Positions 25,037 through 34,278 are shown, counted from the first letter of the stretch. The stretch is 64,000 nucleotides of DNA from Microbacterium maritypicum (GCF_041529975.1 NZ_CP168030.1:992001-1056000), one strand, 5' to 3'. Numbers and translations are program-made. The notes: generated by a model not told the origin, from the sequence alone.

Positions 25037-25918
25037 GTGATCTCTCGAGTGACATCGTCATCCATGACGCAGACGGCGATGCGCCAGCTGCAGTCCAACC
25101 TCACCGAGCTGGCGCGTCTGCAGGAGCAGGCGACATCGCAGCGCGCTTTCGCCACTCCGTCCGAAGACCCGGCAGCCGCGGCCGCGGCCCTCGCCCTGCA
25201 TGCGGAGCAGCGCCGCAACGACCAGTACGCACGCAACATCGACGACGGGCTCGCGTGGGTCACGGCGGCGGATGTCGCGATCACCGCGAGCACCTCGCTG
25301 CTGGGCCGGGTCCGCGACCTCACCGCCCAGGGGGCGAACGACGGTGCGCTGGATGCCACCGCCAAGGAGGCCCTGGCCGTCGAACTGGAGGGCATCCGCA
25401 AGGAGCTCCTGTCCCAGGCGAACACCCGACTGCTCGGTCGCTCGGTGTTCGCCGGCACCTCGGACACGGCGGCCTTCGCCGCGGACTACTCGTACAGCGG
25501 CGTGGCGGGCTCCGAGGTCAGCCGCCGCGTCTCCGACGCGGCATCCGTCCGCGTCGACACCGACGGCGCCGCGGTCTTCGGCACCGGCGACGACTCGGTG
25601 TTCGCGCTCGTCGACAAGATCGTCGCCGACCTCCGTTCCGGTACGAACGTCGGCCCCCGTCTCGCGGAGATCGACGATCGACGCACCGCCATGCTCGGAG
25701 TGCAGGGCTCCGTCGGAACCCGCCAGTCCCAGATCGAACGCGCCAAGGAGGCGGCAGTGCAGAATTCCGTGTCCCTCGAGTCCCGCCGCACGGCGGTCGA
25801 GGACGTCGATTCGATCGAGGTGCTCGTGCGGTTGCAAGCGCAGGAGCTCGTGTACCGCTCCGCGCTCGCGGTGAACGCGCGCGTTCTCCAGCCCTCGCTG
25901 ATGGACTTCCTGCGATGA
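25037..25918 (+). CDS. flgL: Hook-filament junction protein 3, FlgL
   Basis: Second junction protein, flagellin-like at its ends. The 293 residues start MISRVTSSSMTQTAMRQLQS, contain the block FATPSEDPAAAAAALALHAE and LLGRVRDLTAQGANDG, and end with a flagellin-type C-terminal helix (RLQAQELVYRSALAVNARVL). GTG at 25037 follows AAAGGAG. The stop overlaps fliW as ATGA. Confidence 0.95.
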   Translation: MISRVTSSSMTQTAMRQLQSNLTELARLQEQATSQRAFATPSEDPAAAAAALALHAEQRRNDQYARNIDDGLAWVTAADVAITASTSLLGRVRDLTAQGANDGALDATAKEALAVELEGIRKELLSQANTRLLGRSVFAGTSDTAAFAADYSYSGVAGSEVSRRVSDAASVRVDTDGAAVFGTGDDSVFALVDKIVADLRSGTNVGPRLAEIDDRRTAMLGVQGSVGTRQSQIERAKEAAVQNSVSLESRRTAVEDVDSIEVLVRLQAQELVYRSALAVNARVLQPSLMDFLR

Positions 25919-26286
25919 CCGCGGCTCTCAGCTTCCTGACGCCCCCTCCGGGACTCGCGCCGCACGTCGACTTCGCTCTCGCACCGGTCGACGGTGCGGA
26001 CGGTCTGTTCTCGATGCGAGCCGTGGACGACGCGGATCTGCGCCTGTACCTCGTCGACCCGAGCACCGTGCTCGCCGAGTATGCGCCGATCCTCACCGAC
26101 GACCAGGCCGAGAGCCTCGCGCTCGCCTCGGCCGACGACGCACTGGTCCTCGTGGTCGCCCACCCCTCCACGGAAGGCGTGAGCGTGAACCTGATGGCGC
26201 CGGTGATCGTCAATCGCACCACGGGAGCCGCGTCGCAGGTGATCCTCGAGGATCAGGACTACCCGCTCCGCGCTCCGCTGGGCTGA
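25915..26286 (+). CDS. fliW: Flagellar assembly factor FliW
   Basis: Binds flagellin and, when released, the translational repressor CsrA, coupling hag translation to flagellin export. The 123 residues begin with a divergent strand (MTAALSFLTPPPGLAPHVDF) and carry the FliW core LYLVDPSTVLAEYAPILTDD, VVAHPSTEGVSVNLMAPVIV, TGAASQVILEDQDYPLRAPL. ATG at 25915 overlaps the flgL stop. csrA itself is not in the window. Confidence 0.94.
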   Translation: MTAALSFLTPPPGLAPHVDFALAPVDGADGLFSMRAVDDADLRLYLVDPSTVLAEYAPILTDDQAESLALASADDALVLVVAHPSTEGVSVNLMAPVIVNRTTGAASQVILEDQDYPLRAPLG

Positions 26287-26334
26287 GGCGCGAGCCGCGG
26301 GCACTCCGGGCCGCTCTCACAGCGCGACCACGGC

Positions 26335-26340
26335 TACCCT
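26335..26340 (+). promoter_or_regulatory. -10 box TACCCT of the leaderless tsaB-rimI-tsaD transcript
   Basis: TACCCT is separated from the tsaB GTG by exactly six bases, so transcription should start at the start codon. The same spacing recurs before at least seven other genes here. Confidence 0.6.
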
Positions 26341-26346
26341 GGAGAC

Positions 26347-26964
26347 GTGATCCTTGCCGTCGACACCTCCCTGGGCACCGCTGTCGCCCTCATCGATGCC
26401 GACGGGGCGCGACGCGCCGAAGCCGCCGCCACCGACCCGCTGGGCCACGCCGAGGTGATCGGCGATCTGCTCGTCGCGGCGCTCAGCGATGCGGGTGACG
26501 GCGAGGTGACGCATGTCATCGCCGGCATGGGCCCAGGACCCTTCACCGGGCTCCGCATCGGCATCGCCGCGGCCCGCACCTTCGCCCTCGGGCGCGGCAT
26601 CCCGGTCGTCCCGGTCCCCAGCCATCTCGCCGCCGCTCTCACCGCGCTCGAGACCGAGTCGCAGCCGTTCGCGATCGTCACCGATGCCCGCCGACGCGAG
26701 GTCGCGATCACCGTCTTCGACGGGCTCGATGCCGACGGGATCCCGCACATCGTCGCCGACACCGTCCTCGTGCGTGCGGCCGACGCCGACGCGCACCTCG
26801 ACGGCATCCGCCGCATCGATGTCGCCACCCTGTCGGCGGCGGACCTGGCGCGCGTCGGAGCACGCGCCCTGGCAGCCGGTCGCACGCTCACGGGTGACGA
26901 GCCGCTCTACATGCGCCACCCCGACGTGACGGTGCCCGGTGCACCGAAGAAGGTCGGCTCATGA
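26347..26964 (+). CDS. tsaB: tRNA threonylcarbamoyladenosine biosynthesis protein TsaB
   Basis: Scaffold partner of TsaD in the last step of t6A37 formation on ANN-decoding tRNAs. The 205 residues have the ASKHA start MILAVDTSLGTAVALID and the conserved GMGPGPFTGLRIGIAAARTF. TsaB lacks catalytic metal ligands, as expected. It overlaps rimI by four bases, and tsaD follows, so the three form one unit. Confidence 0.95.
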   Translation: MILAVDTSLGTAVALIDADGARRAEAAATDPLGHAEVIGDLLVAALSDAGDGEVTHVIAGMGPGPFTGLRIGIAAARTFALGRGIPVVPVPSHLAAALTALETESQPFAIVTDARRREVAITVFDGLDADGIPHIVADTVLVRAADADAHLDGIRRIDVATLSAADLARVGARALAAGRTLTGDEPLYMRHPDVTVPGAPKKVGS

Positions 26965-27449
26965 CCCTCCGCGACGCCACCGCGGACGACCTCGACGCGA
27001 TCATGGCGATCGAGGAGCGGTCCTTCCCGACCGACGCGTGGAGCCGCGAGACGATGGCCGCCGAGCTCGCGAGCATCCACGGCCGCTACCTCGTCGACGA
27101 CCACGACGGCGCGGTCATCGGCTACGGCGGCGTGCGCGCGCTGCGTGGCAGTGCCGACGCCGACATCCAGACCATCGCGCTCCTCGCCGAGCACCGCGGG
27201 CAGGGTCGGGGCCGCGCGCTCCTGCGTGCACTCCTGGCCGCCGCGGCCGAGCGCGGTGCCCGTGAGGTGTTCCTCGAGGTCAGGGCCGACAACCCCGCGG
27301 CGGAAGGCCTGTACCTCGCGGAGGGGTTCGAGGAGATCGGCCGTCGCCCCCGCTACTATCAGCCGGACGACGTGGACGCGATCGTGATGCGTCTGGAACT
27401 GCGCCGCCACCCGGCATCGCACGACACGACCGAGGAGGCGAAGGCATGA
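26961..27449 (+). CDS. rimI: Ribosomal protein alanine N-acetyltransferase RimI-type (GNAT)
   Basis: GNAT-fold acetyltransferase expected to acetylate the N-terminus of ribosomal protein bS18 or other proteins. The 162 residues show the acetyl-CoA loop [17 protein letters not shown] and the RimI-type pattern [20 protein letters not shown] followed by [15 protein letters not shown]. It sits between tsaB and tsaD with four-base overlaps on both sides, the usual actinobacterial order. Confidence 0.92.
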   Translation: MTLRDATADDLDAIMAIEERSFPTDAWSRETMAAELASIHGRYLVDDHDGAVIGYGGVRALRGSADADIQTIALLAEHRGQGRGRALLRALLAAAAERGAREVFLEVRADNPAAEGLYLAEGFEEIGRRPRYYQPDDVDAIVMRLELRRHPASHDTTEEAKA

Positions 27450-28513
27450 GCGAACCTCTGGTCCTCGGCATCGAGACGAGCTGCGACGAGACCGGGATCG
27501 GCATCGTCCGCGGGCGCACCCTGCTCTCCAACACCATCGCGTCGAGCATGGACGAGCACGCCCGATACGGCGGCGTCGTGCCCGAGGTCGCCGCGCGGGC
27601 GCACCTCGAGGCGCTTCAGCCCGCCATCGATGCGGCACTCGCCGAAGCAGGGGTGCGTCTCGACGACCTCGATGCGGTCGCCGTCACGAGCGGCCCCGGC
27701 CTCGCGGGCGCGCTCATGGTCGGAGTGGGCGCCGCCAAGGGCCTGGCCGTCTCGATCGACAAGCCGCTGTACGCCGTCAACCACCTCGTCGGCCACATCG
27801 CCGCCGACATCCTCACGGCCGATTCCGCGCCGCTCGAGTACCCGACCATCGCGCTGCTCGTCTCCGGTGGTCACACCTCGCTGCTGCACGTCCGCGACCT
27901 CACCACCGACGTCGAGCTGCTCGGCGAGACGATGGACGACGCCGCCGGCGAAGCCTTCGACAAGGTCGCCCGGCTCCTGTCGCTGCCGTACCCCGGCGGT
28001 CCCGAGATCGACCGGGCGGCGGCCGACGGCGACCCGGACGCGATCCGGTTCCCGCGCGGTCTCTCCCGCGCATCGGATCTGGCGAAGCATCGGTACGACT
28101 TCTCGTTCTCGGGGCTGAAGACCGCGGTGGCCCGGTGGGTCGAGCGCTGCGAGGCCGACGGGGTCGAGGTGCCCGTGGCCGATGTCGCCGCGAGCTTCCG
28201 CGAGGCGGTCGTCGACGTGCTGGTGACCAAGGCACTCGCGGCCTGCGCCGACCTCGGGGTGCCGCGCCTGCTGCTGGGCGGCGGCGTGATCGCGAACCGT
28301 CGGCTGCGCGAGGTCGCCCTCCGGCGTGCCGATGAGGCGGGAGTCACGGTGCGCATCCCGCCCCTCTCGCTGTGCACCGACAACGGCGCGATGATCGCCG
28401 CGCTGGCCGCCGAGCTGATCTCCTCAGGCCGGCGCCCCTCGACTCTGGCGTTCGGGGCGGACTCCACCCTTCCGGTCACCGAGATCCAGATCGCCGAGGC
28501 GGTGCCCGCATGA
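27446..28513 (+). CDS. tsaD: tRNA N6-threonylcarbamoyltransferase TsaD
   Basis: Catalytic subunit that transfers the threonylcarbamoyl group to A37 of tRNA. The 355 residues start [15 protein letters not shown], carry the metal-binding NHLVGH (112-117), the nucleotide-binding GGHTSLLHV and the C-terminal [16 protein letters not shown] at 27446 overlaps rimI and the stop overlaps the next membrane-protein gene, both by four bases. Confidence 0.97.
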   Translation: MSEPLVLGIETSCDETGIGIVRGRTLLSNTIASSMDEHARYGGVVPEVAARAHLEALQPAIDAALAEAGVRLDDLDAVAVTSGPGLAGALMVGVGAAKGLAVSIDKPLYAVNHLVGHIAADILTADSAPLEYPTIALLVSGGHTSLLHVRDLTTDVELLGETMDDAAGEAFDKVARLLSLPYPGGPEIDRAAADGDPDAIRFPRGLSRASDLAKHRYDFSFSGLKTAVARWVERCEADGVEVPVADVAASFREAVVDVLVTKALAACADLGVPRLLLGGGVIANRRLREVALRRADEAGVTVRIPPLSLCTDNGAMIAALAAELISSGRRPSTLAFGADSTLPVTEIQIAEAVPA

Positions 28514-28998
28514 GCGACGTCTCCGGCTCGTCCGACGCGAAGACCCCCCGGACTCCGCCGGCGCGCGTCGAACGCGCCAGTGACGAGGTCGAGCAGCATC
28601 CCGGGGCGGCGCCGCGGCTTCCCGGCGCCCGTCGCGAGGGCTACACGAAACTGCCCACCGGCCCCGTCGGCATCGAGCCCGTGGTGGTGAGCGGGCCCGA
28701 CATCGATGCCCCGGGCGAGGCGGAGTGGGAGCCGACGACCGGGGCCATCCCGGTCGACGACACCCGCCTCGCGCCGTGGGCCCTGCTCGCCGCGATCGTG
28801 GCGCTCGGAGCATCGTTCTTCGTCGGCTGGGGGATCCCCGTCGCGGTCGTCGCGGTGATCGCCGCGATCATGTCGCTGCGTCGTCCGCTCGAGAGCCGTT
28901 CCATCGCGCTGTGGGCGCTCGTGCTGGGCCTCTGCGCGACCGCGTACAGCCTGGGCTGGTTGGTCTGGGCGGGCATGCAGTTCGAGAAGCTCGGCTGA
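28510..28998 (+). CDS. DUF4190-like small membrane protein
   Basis: A 162-residue protein of unknown function. Residues 1-95 are polar and Pro/Glu-rich, followed by two close hydrophobic segments (about 98-123 and 130-155) of the type seen in DUF4190 proteins, with [17 protein letters not shown] between them. ATG at 28510 overlaps the tsaD stop (ATGA). Four bases separate it from the next membrane protein, so the tsa operon probably extends through both. Confidence 0.75.
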   Translation: MSDVSGSSDAKTPRTPPARVERASDEVEQHPGAAPRLPGARREGYTKLPTGPVGIEPVVVSGPDIDAPGEAEWEPTTGAIPVDDTRLAPWALLAAIVALGASFFVGWGIPVAVVAVIAAIMSLRRPLESRSIALWALVLGLCATAYSLGWLVWAGMQFEKLG

Positions 28999-29002
28999 CC
29001 GG

Positions 29003-30118
29003 ATGCTCGAGCCGGAGGAGTCGGAGGAGCTGCGTTCCCTGCAGGCGCGGGCGTATGGTCGCGATTCCTCGCTGACATCGGCCGAAGCCGAACGCCTCCG
29101 CGAGCTGGAGGACCTCAGGCTCGCACCGGTCGCCGAGGCTGCACCCGCCGCACACCCGGGCGAAGTGGAGCGGAGCGCCGCCGCCGAGCCCGATACCGCG
29201 GTCGCCGTCTCCGAAGCCGCGCCCGCCGACGAGGGCCGAGTGTCCGCGGGGGAAGACGCGGCAGACGACGCGGTCGACGCCCTCTCGCCCGCATCGTCGT
29301 CCTGGCGCTCCCTGTTCTCGCTGCTCCGCACGCGCTGGCGGCCGGTCGCCCTGGTGGCCGTCGCGGTGCTCGCGATCGGGGTGGGGGTCGGCTGGCTCGC
29401 GTTCGGCCGATCCGGAGCCGCGGCGGTGGAGCTGACCGCCGACCAGCAGGGATGGCAGAACGATCTCGTCGCGGCCGGCGTGTACGATCCCGGTTCGATC
29501 CGCGCGCTCAGCGTCGAGGAGGACGTGGTCATCTGGACGGCGACGAAGGACACGAAGGAGCGCACCTGCCTGATCCTCGGCACGGGTGAAGCGACGGTTC
29601 CGTCCTGTGACCGTACGGAGATGATCGCCGAAACCGGGATCTACGGCTCGATCTCGGTCAAGGGTCACAAGGGCCTGCAGCGCGAGGTCAGCGCGCAGAT
29701 GCTGTTCACCGCATCGGGCGAACCCGCTGTCGCGGTGAGCGTCTACGACTACGACCCGACGGAGAGCGGCATCACCTACGCGAACGAGGCCGAATCGGAG
29801 ACGGCGGCCCGGTTGGCGGAGAACGGCTTCGACGCCGGCTCGCTCTGGGTCGTCGGCTACGACGGCGACGTGCCGATCTGGATGGCCTCGCAGACCGAGT
29901 CGCAGAACCAGTGCCTCATCTACGACGGATCGACCGATGAGGCTCCGGTCACCTGTGCCGACCCGCAGACCATGCAGGAGCAGGCCTCGAGCCTCGTGCT
30001 CAACGTCGTCGACACGGAGACGGGCGGCGTGACGCACCTGGAGATGATGTCGAATCGGGGGCCCGGGTATCTGACCATCACCCGGGAGGGAGATGCCTCG
30101 GGTGCCGTCGGAGACTGA
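29003..30118 (+). CDS. Single-span membrane protein with two Cys repeats (paralogue A), unknown function
   Basis: 371 residues: a cytoplasmic head with EELRSLQARAYGRDSSLT and RLRELED (9-37), an acidic low-complexity linker, one membrane helix (about 113-135) and an outer part with two copies of a repeat. Each copy has D-x-G-S, then IW, then a Cys pair: Cys189/202 and Cys304/318. The next gene is a clear paralogue with the same layout and overlaps by 26 bases. No known domain was recognised. Topology (N-in) follows from the basic RTRWRP before the helix. Confidence 0.85.
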   Translation: MLEPEESEELRSLQARAYGRDSSLTSAEAERLRELEDLRLAPVAEAAPAAHPGEVERSAAAEPDTAVAVSEAAPADEGRVSAGEDAADDAVDALSPASSSWRSLFSLLRTRWRPVALVAVAVLAIGVGVGWLAFGRSGAAAVELTADQQGWQNDLVAAGVYDPGSIRALSVEEDVVIWTATKDTKERTCLILGTGEATVPSCDRTEMIAETGIYGSISVKGHKGLQREVSAQMLFTASGEPAVAVSVYDYDPTESGITYANEAESETAARLAENGFDAGSLWVVGYDGDVPIWMASQTESQNQCLIYDGSTDEAPVTCADPQTMQEQASSLVLNVVDTETGGVTHLEMMSNRGPGYLTITREGDASGAVGD

Positions 30119-31331
30119 GGCCGAAGAGTTACGGGCACTGCAGCGGAAGGCCTACGGCCGAGGAGGGCTGCTGACCGCAACGGAATCGCAGCGGCTGCGC
30201 GCGCTCGAGGATTCGCGTCGCTCGCACGCCGCGGCCGCGTCCCCGGAGCGGTCGGAGGCCGGCCACGGTACCGACGGCGGCGGCGGATCCATGAGGGGGG
30301 ACCAGACAGAGGTGGCGATCGGGCCCGTCGACGAAGCGTTCGCGGCGAACACGGCCTCTGACGCGGCCGAGGTTCCCTCCGCAGCGCTCACGCAGCGTGC
30401 TCCGGATGCGCAGGCATCGCCGACGCCGCAGCCGACGCCCCCGACCCCGGCTCGAGGCTCGATGCGCCGGCAGGTGGTGGCGACGCTGGTCGCCGTGTCC
30501 GCCGTCCTGCTCGCGCTCGGCGTCGGCATCGGCTGGGGGCTGTTCGCGCCGCGAGCCGGCGGCATCCCGCTGACGGCGGAGCAGCAGCAGCGCCTCGGAG
30601 AGCTGGTCACCGAGGCGTTCGATCCCGGTTCGGTCCGCGCGGTCGCGCAGGATGGTGATGCCCTCGTCTGGTACGCGACGAAGGACGAGGGATCGGCCGC
30701 CTGCCTGGTCCTCGACGTCGGCGTGCAGTCGCAGACGAACTGTCTCGCCGCGGAGGAGTCGGAGCGCGGACTGTCGGCGTCATTGTCGCTCCCGGGGGAG
30801 ACGGGCTCCGACATCATCCAGGCCACGATGCTCCTCTCGACAGCGGGGGAGCCGCTGGTCGCGATCCAACGGTGGGGCGGGGTCGATTCGCTCCTGGCCC
30901 AGTTCCCCGAAGACGTGCGCGACCGGGCGGAATCGCTGACGACGGAGGGGTTCGAGCTCGGTCTCTCGCTCGTCGGTGTCTTCCGGGACGCGCCGGTGTG
31001 GCTGGGGGATCGGCTATCGGAACAGGGCGCCACCGAGCGGTGCCTGATCGTGGATGCCGCCGGGCCGGTCGTCTGCAAGGGCTTCGAGACCGCGTTCGCG
31101 GAGGGACTCACTGTGAAACTCGAGACCGTCGACCCCTCGGGTGCGCGGGTCGCGACCGCGGCGTTGGACCTGCAGTTCACGAACCAGCAGACGCCGTACC
31201 TGACTGTCTCCGTCGACTCCGCAGCGCCCGATGGCGTGGACGAGGTGTCCGATGCGGTGGATGACCCCTTGATGATCCAGCTGTCGCCGGGCGGGCGGAT
31301 CGAGCTCCAGGACCCGGGCGACGACGGCTGA
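30093..31331 (+). CDS. Single-span membrane protein with two Cys repeats (paralogue B), unknown function
   Basis: 412 residues with the same architecture as the gene before it: head EELRALQRKAYGRGGLLT and RLRALED (11-40), Pro/Thr-rich linker, membrane helix (about 128-150), then two repeats with FDPGSVRAV, LVWYATKD and Cys204/217, and a weaker second copy with Cys317/328. The first repeats of A and B share DPGSxRA and ATKD, so they arose by duplication. The start ATG at 30093 lies inside paralogue A, suggesting translational coupling. The Cys pairs face outside and could form disulfides. Confidence 0.85.
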   Translation: MPRVPSETEAEELRALQRKAYGRGGLLTATESQRLRALEDSRRSHAAAASPERSEAGHGTDGGGGSMRGDQTEVAIGPVDEAFAANTASDAAEVPSAALTQRAPDAQASPTPQPTPPTPARGSMRRQVVATLVAVSAVLLALGVGIGWGLFAPRAGGIPLTAEQQQRLGELVTEAFDPGSVRAVAQDGDALVWYATKDEGSAACLVLDVGVQSQTNCLAAEESERGLSASLSLPGETGSDIIQATMLLSTAGEPLVAIQRWGGVDSLLAQFPEDVRDRAESLTTEGFELGLSLVGVFRDAPVWLGDRLSEQGATERCLIVDAAGPVVCKGFETAFAEGLTVKLETVDPSGARVATAALDLQFTNQQTPYLTVSVDSAAPDGVDEVSDAVDDPLMIQLSPGGRIELQDPGDDG

Positions 31332-31352
31332 CCCCGGCGGGGCGGGTCGCGA

Positions 31353-32564
31353 TCAGCTCGCGGCCGGAACCCGATCGGCGAGGATCGCCCGCCGCTGATC
31401 GCCGATACGCGCGAGGATCAGCGTGGCCTCCTGATCACCGCGCAGCGTGAGCTTCTTCCGGAACGCCGCAGGGTCGATGTCGACACCGCGCTTCTTGATC
31501 TCGATGCGACCGACGCCGTGCGCCTTGAGAGCGGCGTTGATCGCCTTGGGGTTGGCGGGCAGGGTCTCGCGCACGCGGAACGACTGCACGAACGGGCTCG
31601 TCAGCGCGGCATCCGAGGTGAGATAGGCGATGTGCTCGTCGAGCATCCCGGCATCGAGGCTCCGGGCCACATCGCCGATCAGGCGGGCGCGGATCACGGC
31701 GCCGTCCGGCTCGTGCACGAAGGCGCCGAGCTCGCGCACGGGCTCATCGGCCACGTCGGCCGGTGCGGTCATCTCGTGCGATCGGTCGCCGCGGATCACG
31801 AGCGCCGAGCGTCGCACGCCTTCTCGGGCGAGGGCGCCGCTCCACACGACCAGCTCGACGACGCTGCCGTCGGCGCTCACCCACTGCGCCTCGGCGTCGG
31901 CGGGAAGAGCGTCGCGGTCGTGCGCGGGGCCGAGCTTGATGCCCGTCGGCACGCGCGCCGCGACGTCGAAGGCCCAGTCCAGCGAGGGGGAGTAGTCGTC
32001 TGCAGAGACGCGGCGGGTCTCACTGTGCCCGGAGGTGCGCCGGGCGGGATCCATCCAGATCGCGCGTGCGTTCGAAGCATCCGAGCCCTCGAAGGCGTCT
32101 TCCGCCGTGCTGTGCCGAACCACCGCGCCCTCTCCGAAGGGCGCGAGGTTGTAGGCCGCGATGGCGGCGGTGACCTCGTCGGCATCGACGGCGAGCACAT
32201 CGAGTCCGGCTCCGGCGAACGCGAGGGCGTCGCCGCCGATCCCGCAGCCGAGGTCGGCAACGGTGGTGAACCCCGCGCTGCGGATCCGCTGGGCGTGTCG
32301 TGCGGCCACACCGAGCCGCGTCGCCTGCTCGAGCCCGGCTCGGGTGAACAGCATCCGCGCGGCGAAGGGGCCGAACTTCGCCGACGCCTTGGACCGCAGG
32401 TGCGCCTGGCCGACCACCGCCGAGACCAGCTCGGGGGAGTGCCCGGCGGCACGCAGCCGTGACACGGCGCGGGCGACGTCGGCGGTCGACCCGATCGTCC
32501 CGACCGTGTCGAGCAGTTCGAGACCGGCGGGGGTCAGCAGGGCACGCAGCTCGGACATCTCCAC
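31353..32564 (-). CDS. Class I SAM-dependent methyltransferase with THUMP-like domain
   Basis: Putative RNA methyltransferase. The 403 residues have an N-terminal helical region, the SAM-binding motif DLGCGIGGDALAFAG (from about 104) with VLAVDADEVTAA, a DPARR motif (IWMDPARRTSG) and a C-terminal THUMP-like domain (VGRIEIKKRGVDIDPAAFRK). This architecture is common in actinobacteria but the substrate is not established. GTG at 32564 lies six bases after a -10 box on the minus strand. It stands alone, convergent with paralogue B. Confidence 0.87.
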   Translation of the reverse strand: MEMSELRALLTPAGLELLDTVGTIGSTADVARAVSRLRAAGHSPELVSAVVGQAHLRSKASAKFGPFAARMLFTRAGLEQATRLGVAARHAQRIRSAGFTTVADLGCGIGGDALAFAGAGLDVLAVDADEVTAAIAAYNLAPFGEGAVVRHSTAEDAFEGSDASNARAIWMDPARRTSGHSETRRVSADDYSPSLDWAFDVAARVPTGIKLGPAHDRDALPADAEAQWVSADGSVVELVVWSGALAREGVRRSALVIRGDRSHEMTAPADVADEPVRELGAFVHEPDGAVIRARLIGDVARSLDAGMLDEHIAYLTSDAALTSPFVQSFRVRETLPANPKAINAALKAHGVGRIEIKKRGVDIDPAAFRKKLTLRGDQEATLILARIGDQRRAILADRVPAAS

Positions 32565-32570
32565 GTCCTC

Positions 32571-32576
32571 AGCCTA
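32571..32576 (-). promoter_or_regulatory. -10 box TAGGCT of the leaderless methyltransferase transcript
   Basis: On the minus strand TAGGCT is followed by exactly six bases and the GTG start at 32564. Confidence 0.6.
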
Positions 32577-32609
32577 ATTCCCGCTCGCATCACTGAATCA
32601 CGGCGTGCG

Positions 32610-32636
32610 TTGGCACTCGCATTGCATGAGTGCCAG
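32610..32636. promoter_or_regulatory. CIRCE element 1 (HrcA operator)
   Basis: TTGGCACTC-N9-GAGTGCCAG, compared with the consensus TTAGCACTC-N9-GAGTGCTAA: the core GCACTC/GAGTGC is intact. It overlaps the likely -35 region of the groES promoter. Confidence 0.85.
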
Positions 32637-32651
32637 CCCAGCGCATAGACT
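32622..32651 (+). promoter_or_regulatory. groES promoter between the two CIRCE boxes
   Basis: TTGCAT (32622-32627) and TAGACT (32646-32651) are 18 bases apart, a good housekeeping-type promoter. The -35 lies in CIRCE 1 and CIRCE 2 begins just after the -10, so HrcA binding would block it. Confidence 0.65.
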
Positions 32652-32654
32652 GGA

Positions 32655-32681
32655 TTAGCACTCTCGGGTTGAGAGTGCGAA
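32655..32681. promoter_or_regulatory. CIRCE element 2 (HrcA operator)
   Basis: TTAGCACTC-N9-GAGTGCGAA, one mismatch from the consensus, located at the expected transcription start of groES. Confidence 0.92.
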
Positions 32682-32721
32682 CAAGTCTTTCGTGTCAGTG
32701 TCAAGAAAGAAGAGGTAGACC

Positions 32722-33018
32722 GTGTCGGTTTCCATCAAGCCGCTCGAAGACCGCATCGTCATCCAGCAGGTCGAGGCCGAGCAGACCACCGCGAGTGGCC
32801 TGGTCATCCCCGACACCGCCAAGGAGAAGCCCCAGGAGGGCGAGGTCGTGGCCGTCGGCCCCGGCCGCATCGACGACAACGGCAACCGCGTTCCGATCGA
32901 CGTCGCTGTCGGCGACCGTGTCCTGTACAGCAAGTACGGCGGCACCGAGGTCAAGTTCGGCGCAGACGAGTACCTCGTCCTGTCCGCTCGCGACGTCCTG
33001 GCGGTCGTCGTCCGCTGA
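32722..33018 (+). CDS. groES: Co-chaperonin GroES
   Basis: Ten-kilodalton lid of the GroEL chaperonin. The 98 residues have the family start [19 protein letters not shown], the mobile-loop region [19 protein letters not shown] and the C-terminal [23 protein letters not shown] at 32722 follows AAGAAGAGG. No groEL follows; instead a strong terminator ends the unit, so groES is monocistronic here. Tandem CIRCE boxes predict heat-inducible, HrcA-repressed expression. Confidence 0.97.
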   Translation: MSVSIKPLEDRIVIQQVEAEQTTASGLVIPDTAKEKPQEGEVVAVGPGRIDDNGNRVPIDVAVGDRVLYSKYGGTEVKFGADEYLVLSARDVLAVVVR

Positions 33019-33069
33019 TCTGCGGAACCGGGTTCCGCCCCTCTCGAAGAGGTGGTGCCCAGGTCCTCG

Positions 33070-33105
33070 AAGGGGGCTCGGATGCTTCGGCATCCGGGCC
33101 CCCTT
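33070..33105 (+). terminator. Terminator of groES
   Basis: Stem AAGGGGGCTCGGATGC / GCATCCGGGCCCCCTT with loop TTCG (33086-33089) and one mismatch; a very stable tetraloop hairpin followed by a T-poor tail. Confidence 0.85.
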
Positions 33106-33189
33106 CTGCATCCCGCCATCGAGCATCCGATTCCTGCCGAACTCCGCGAGGACGGCTCACCGTCGCTCTTCGGGCCGTCGACGCGGGCA

Positions 33190-33195
33190 TAGTGT
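33190..33195 (+). promoter_or_regulatory. -10 box TAGTGT of the leaderless rarD transcript
   Basis: TAGTGT lies exactly six bases before the GTG start at 33202. Confidence 0.5.
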
Positions 33196-33201
33196 TGTGC
33201 G

Positions 33202-34134
33202 GTGACCCCCGAGACGACCCGCGCCACCCAGACCGCCGGAGTCGCCTACGCCGGAGCCGCCTATCTCCTCTGGGGCGTGCTCCCGCTCTATTTCCTCCTC
33301 CTGGTGCCGACCGGTCCGTGGGAGGTCGTCGCGTGGCGGGTGCTGCTGTCGTTCGTCTTCTGCATCCTGCTGCTCACGGTCACGCGCGGCTGGGCGCCGT
33401 TCGGCGTGATCCTGCGGCAGCCGAAGCTGCTGGGCTGGACCGCACTCGCCGGTGTTCTGATCTACATCAACTGGCAGGTGTTCCTGATCGGAACGCTCAG
33501 CGACAACGTGGTCGAGACGAGCCTGGGCTACTTCATCAACCCGATCACCACGGTGCTGCTGGGTGTCTTCGTCTTGAAAGAGCGCATCCGCAGGCTGCAG
33601 TGGGCCGCGATCGCCATCGCCGCGATCGCGGTCGTCGTGATCATCGTGGCTTACGGTGACTTCCCCTGGATCGCGCTCTCGCTGACCGCGTCCTTCGGGG
33701 TGTACGGGCTCATCAAGAAGAAGATCGGTCCGGCGGTGGACGCCGTCAGCGGTCTCACCCTCGAATCGTTCTGGCTGATCCCGATCGCCGTCGTGCAGCT
33801 GATCGTGGTCGCGACGACTCCCGCGGGCATCACGATGGGCGGCAACGGGTGGGTGCACGCGGTGCTGCTGGCCTTCGCCGGTGTGGCGACGGCCGTGCCC
33901 CTGCTGCTGTTCGCGGCGGGAACCCGCCGGATCAACCTCACGGTGATCGGGATGATCCAGTTCATCACCCCGGTGATGCAGTTCCTCATCGGCGTCGCGA
34001 TCCTGCACGAGCCGATGCCGCCGGAGCGCTGGGCCGGGTTCATCATCGTCTGGATCGCGATCGGCGTCTTCGTCGTCGACCTGCTGATCGCCGCCCGTCG
34101 AGGACGCCGGATCGGCCAGCCCGAACTCGTCTGA
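33202..34134 (+). CDS. rarD: EamA-family transporter RarD
   Basis: Predicted ten-helix drug/metabolite transporter of the RarD family; the substrate is unknown. The 310 residues match RarD in LLWGVLPLYFLLL, WEVVAWRVLLSFVFC, YINWQVFLIGTLSDNVVETS and LGYFINPITTVLLGV. GTG at 33202 follows a -10 box by six bases. It stands alone between groES and the binding-protein gene. Confidence 0.93.
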   Translation: MTPETTRATQTAGVAYAGAAYLLWGVLPLYFLLLVPTGPWEVVAWRVLLSFVFCILLLTVTRGWAPFGVILRQPKLLGWTALAGVLIYINWQVFLIGTLSDNVVETSLGYFINPITTVLLGVFVLKERIRRLQWAAIAIAAIAVVVIIVAYGDFPWIALSLTASFGVYGLIKKKIGPAVDAVSGLTLESFWLIPIAVVQLIVVATTPAGITMGGNGWVHAVLLAFAGVATAVPLLLFAAGTRRINLTVIGMIQFITPVMQFLIGVAILHEPMPPERWAGFIIVWIAIGVFVVDLLIAARRGRRIGQPELV

Positions 34135-34278
34135 ACCCGCGGTTCTCCGGCCCGGAATCCCGGTATCGGATCGTTAACGCACCGAGATACTTGCACCCCC
34201 TGTGGACGGGTATCACGCCCTAGTGTTAGAGCACCCGCCCGTGGTCACAATCCACGTTCAGTTACGCAAGGGAGCACC

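Noticed and set aside
31518..32462. A 314-codon open frame on the plus strand opposite the methyltransferase
   Set aside because: No domain and typical shadow composition; the methyltransferase has a clear SAM motif on the other strand.
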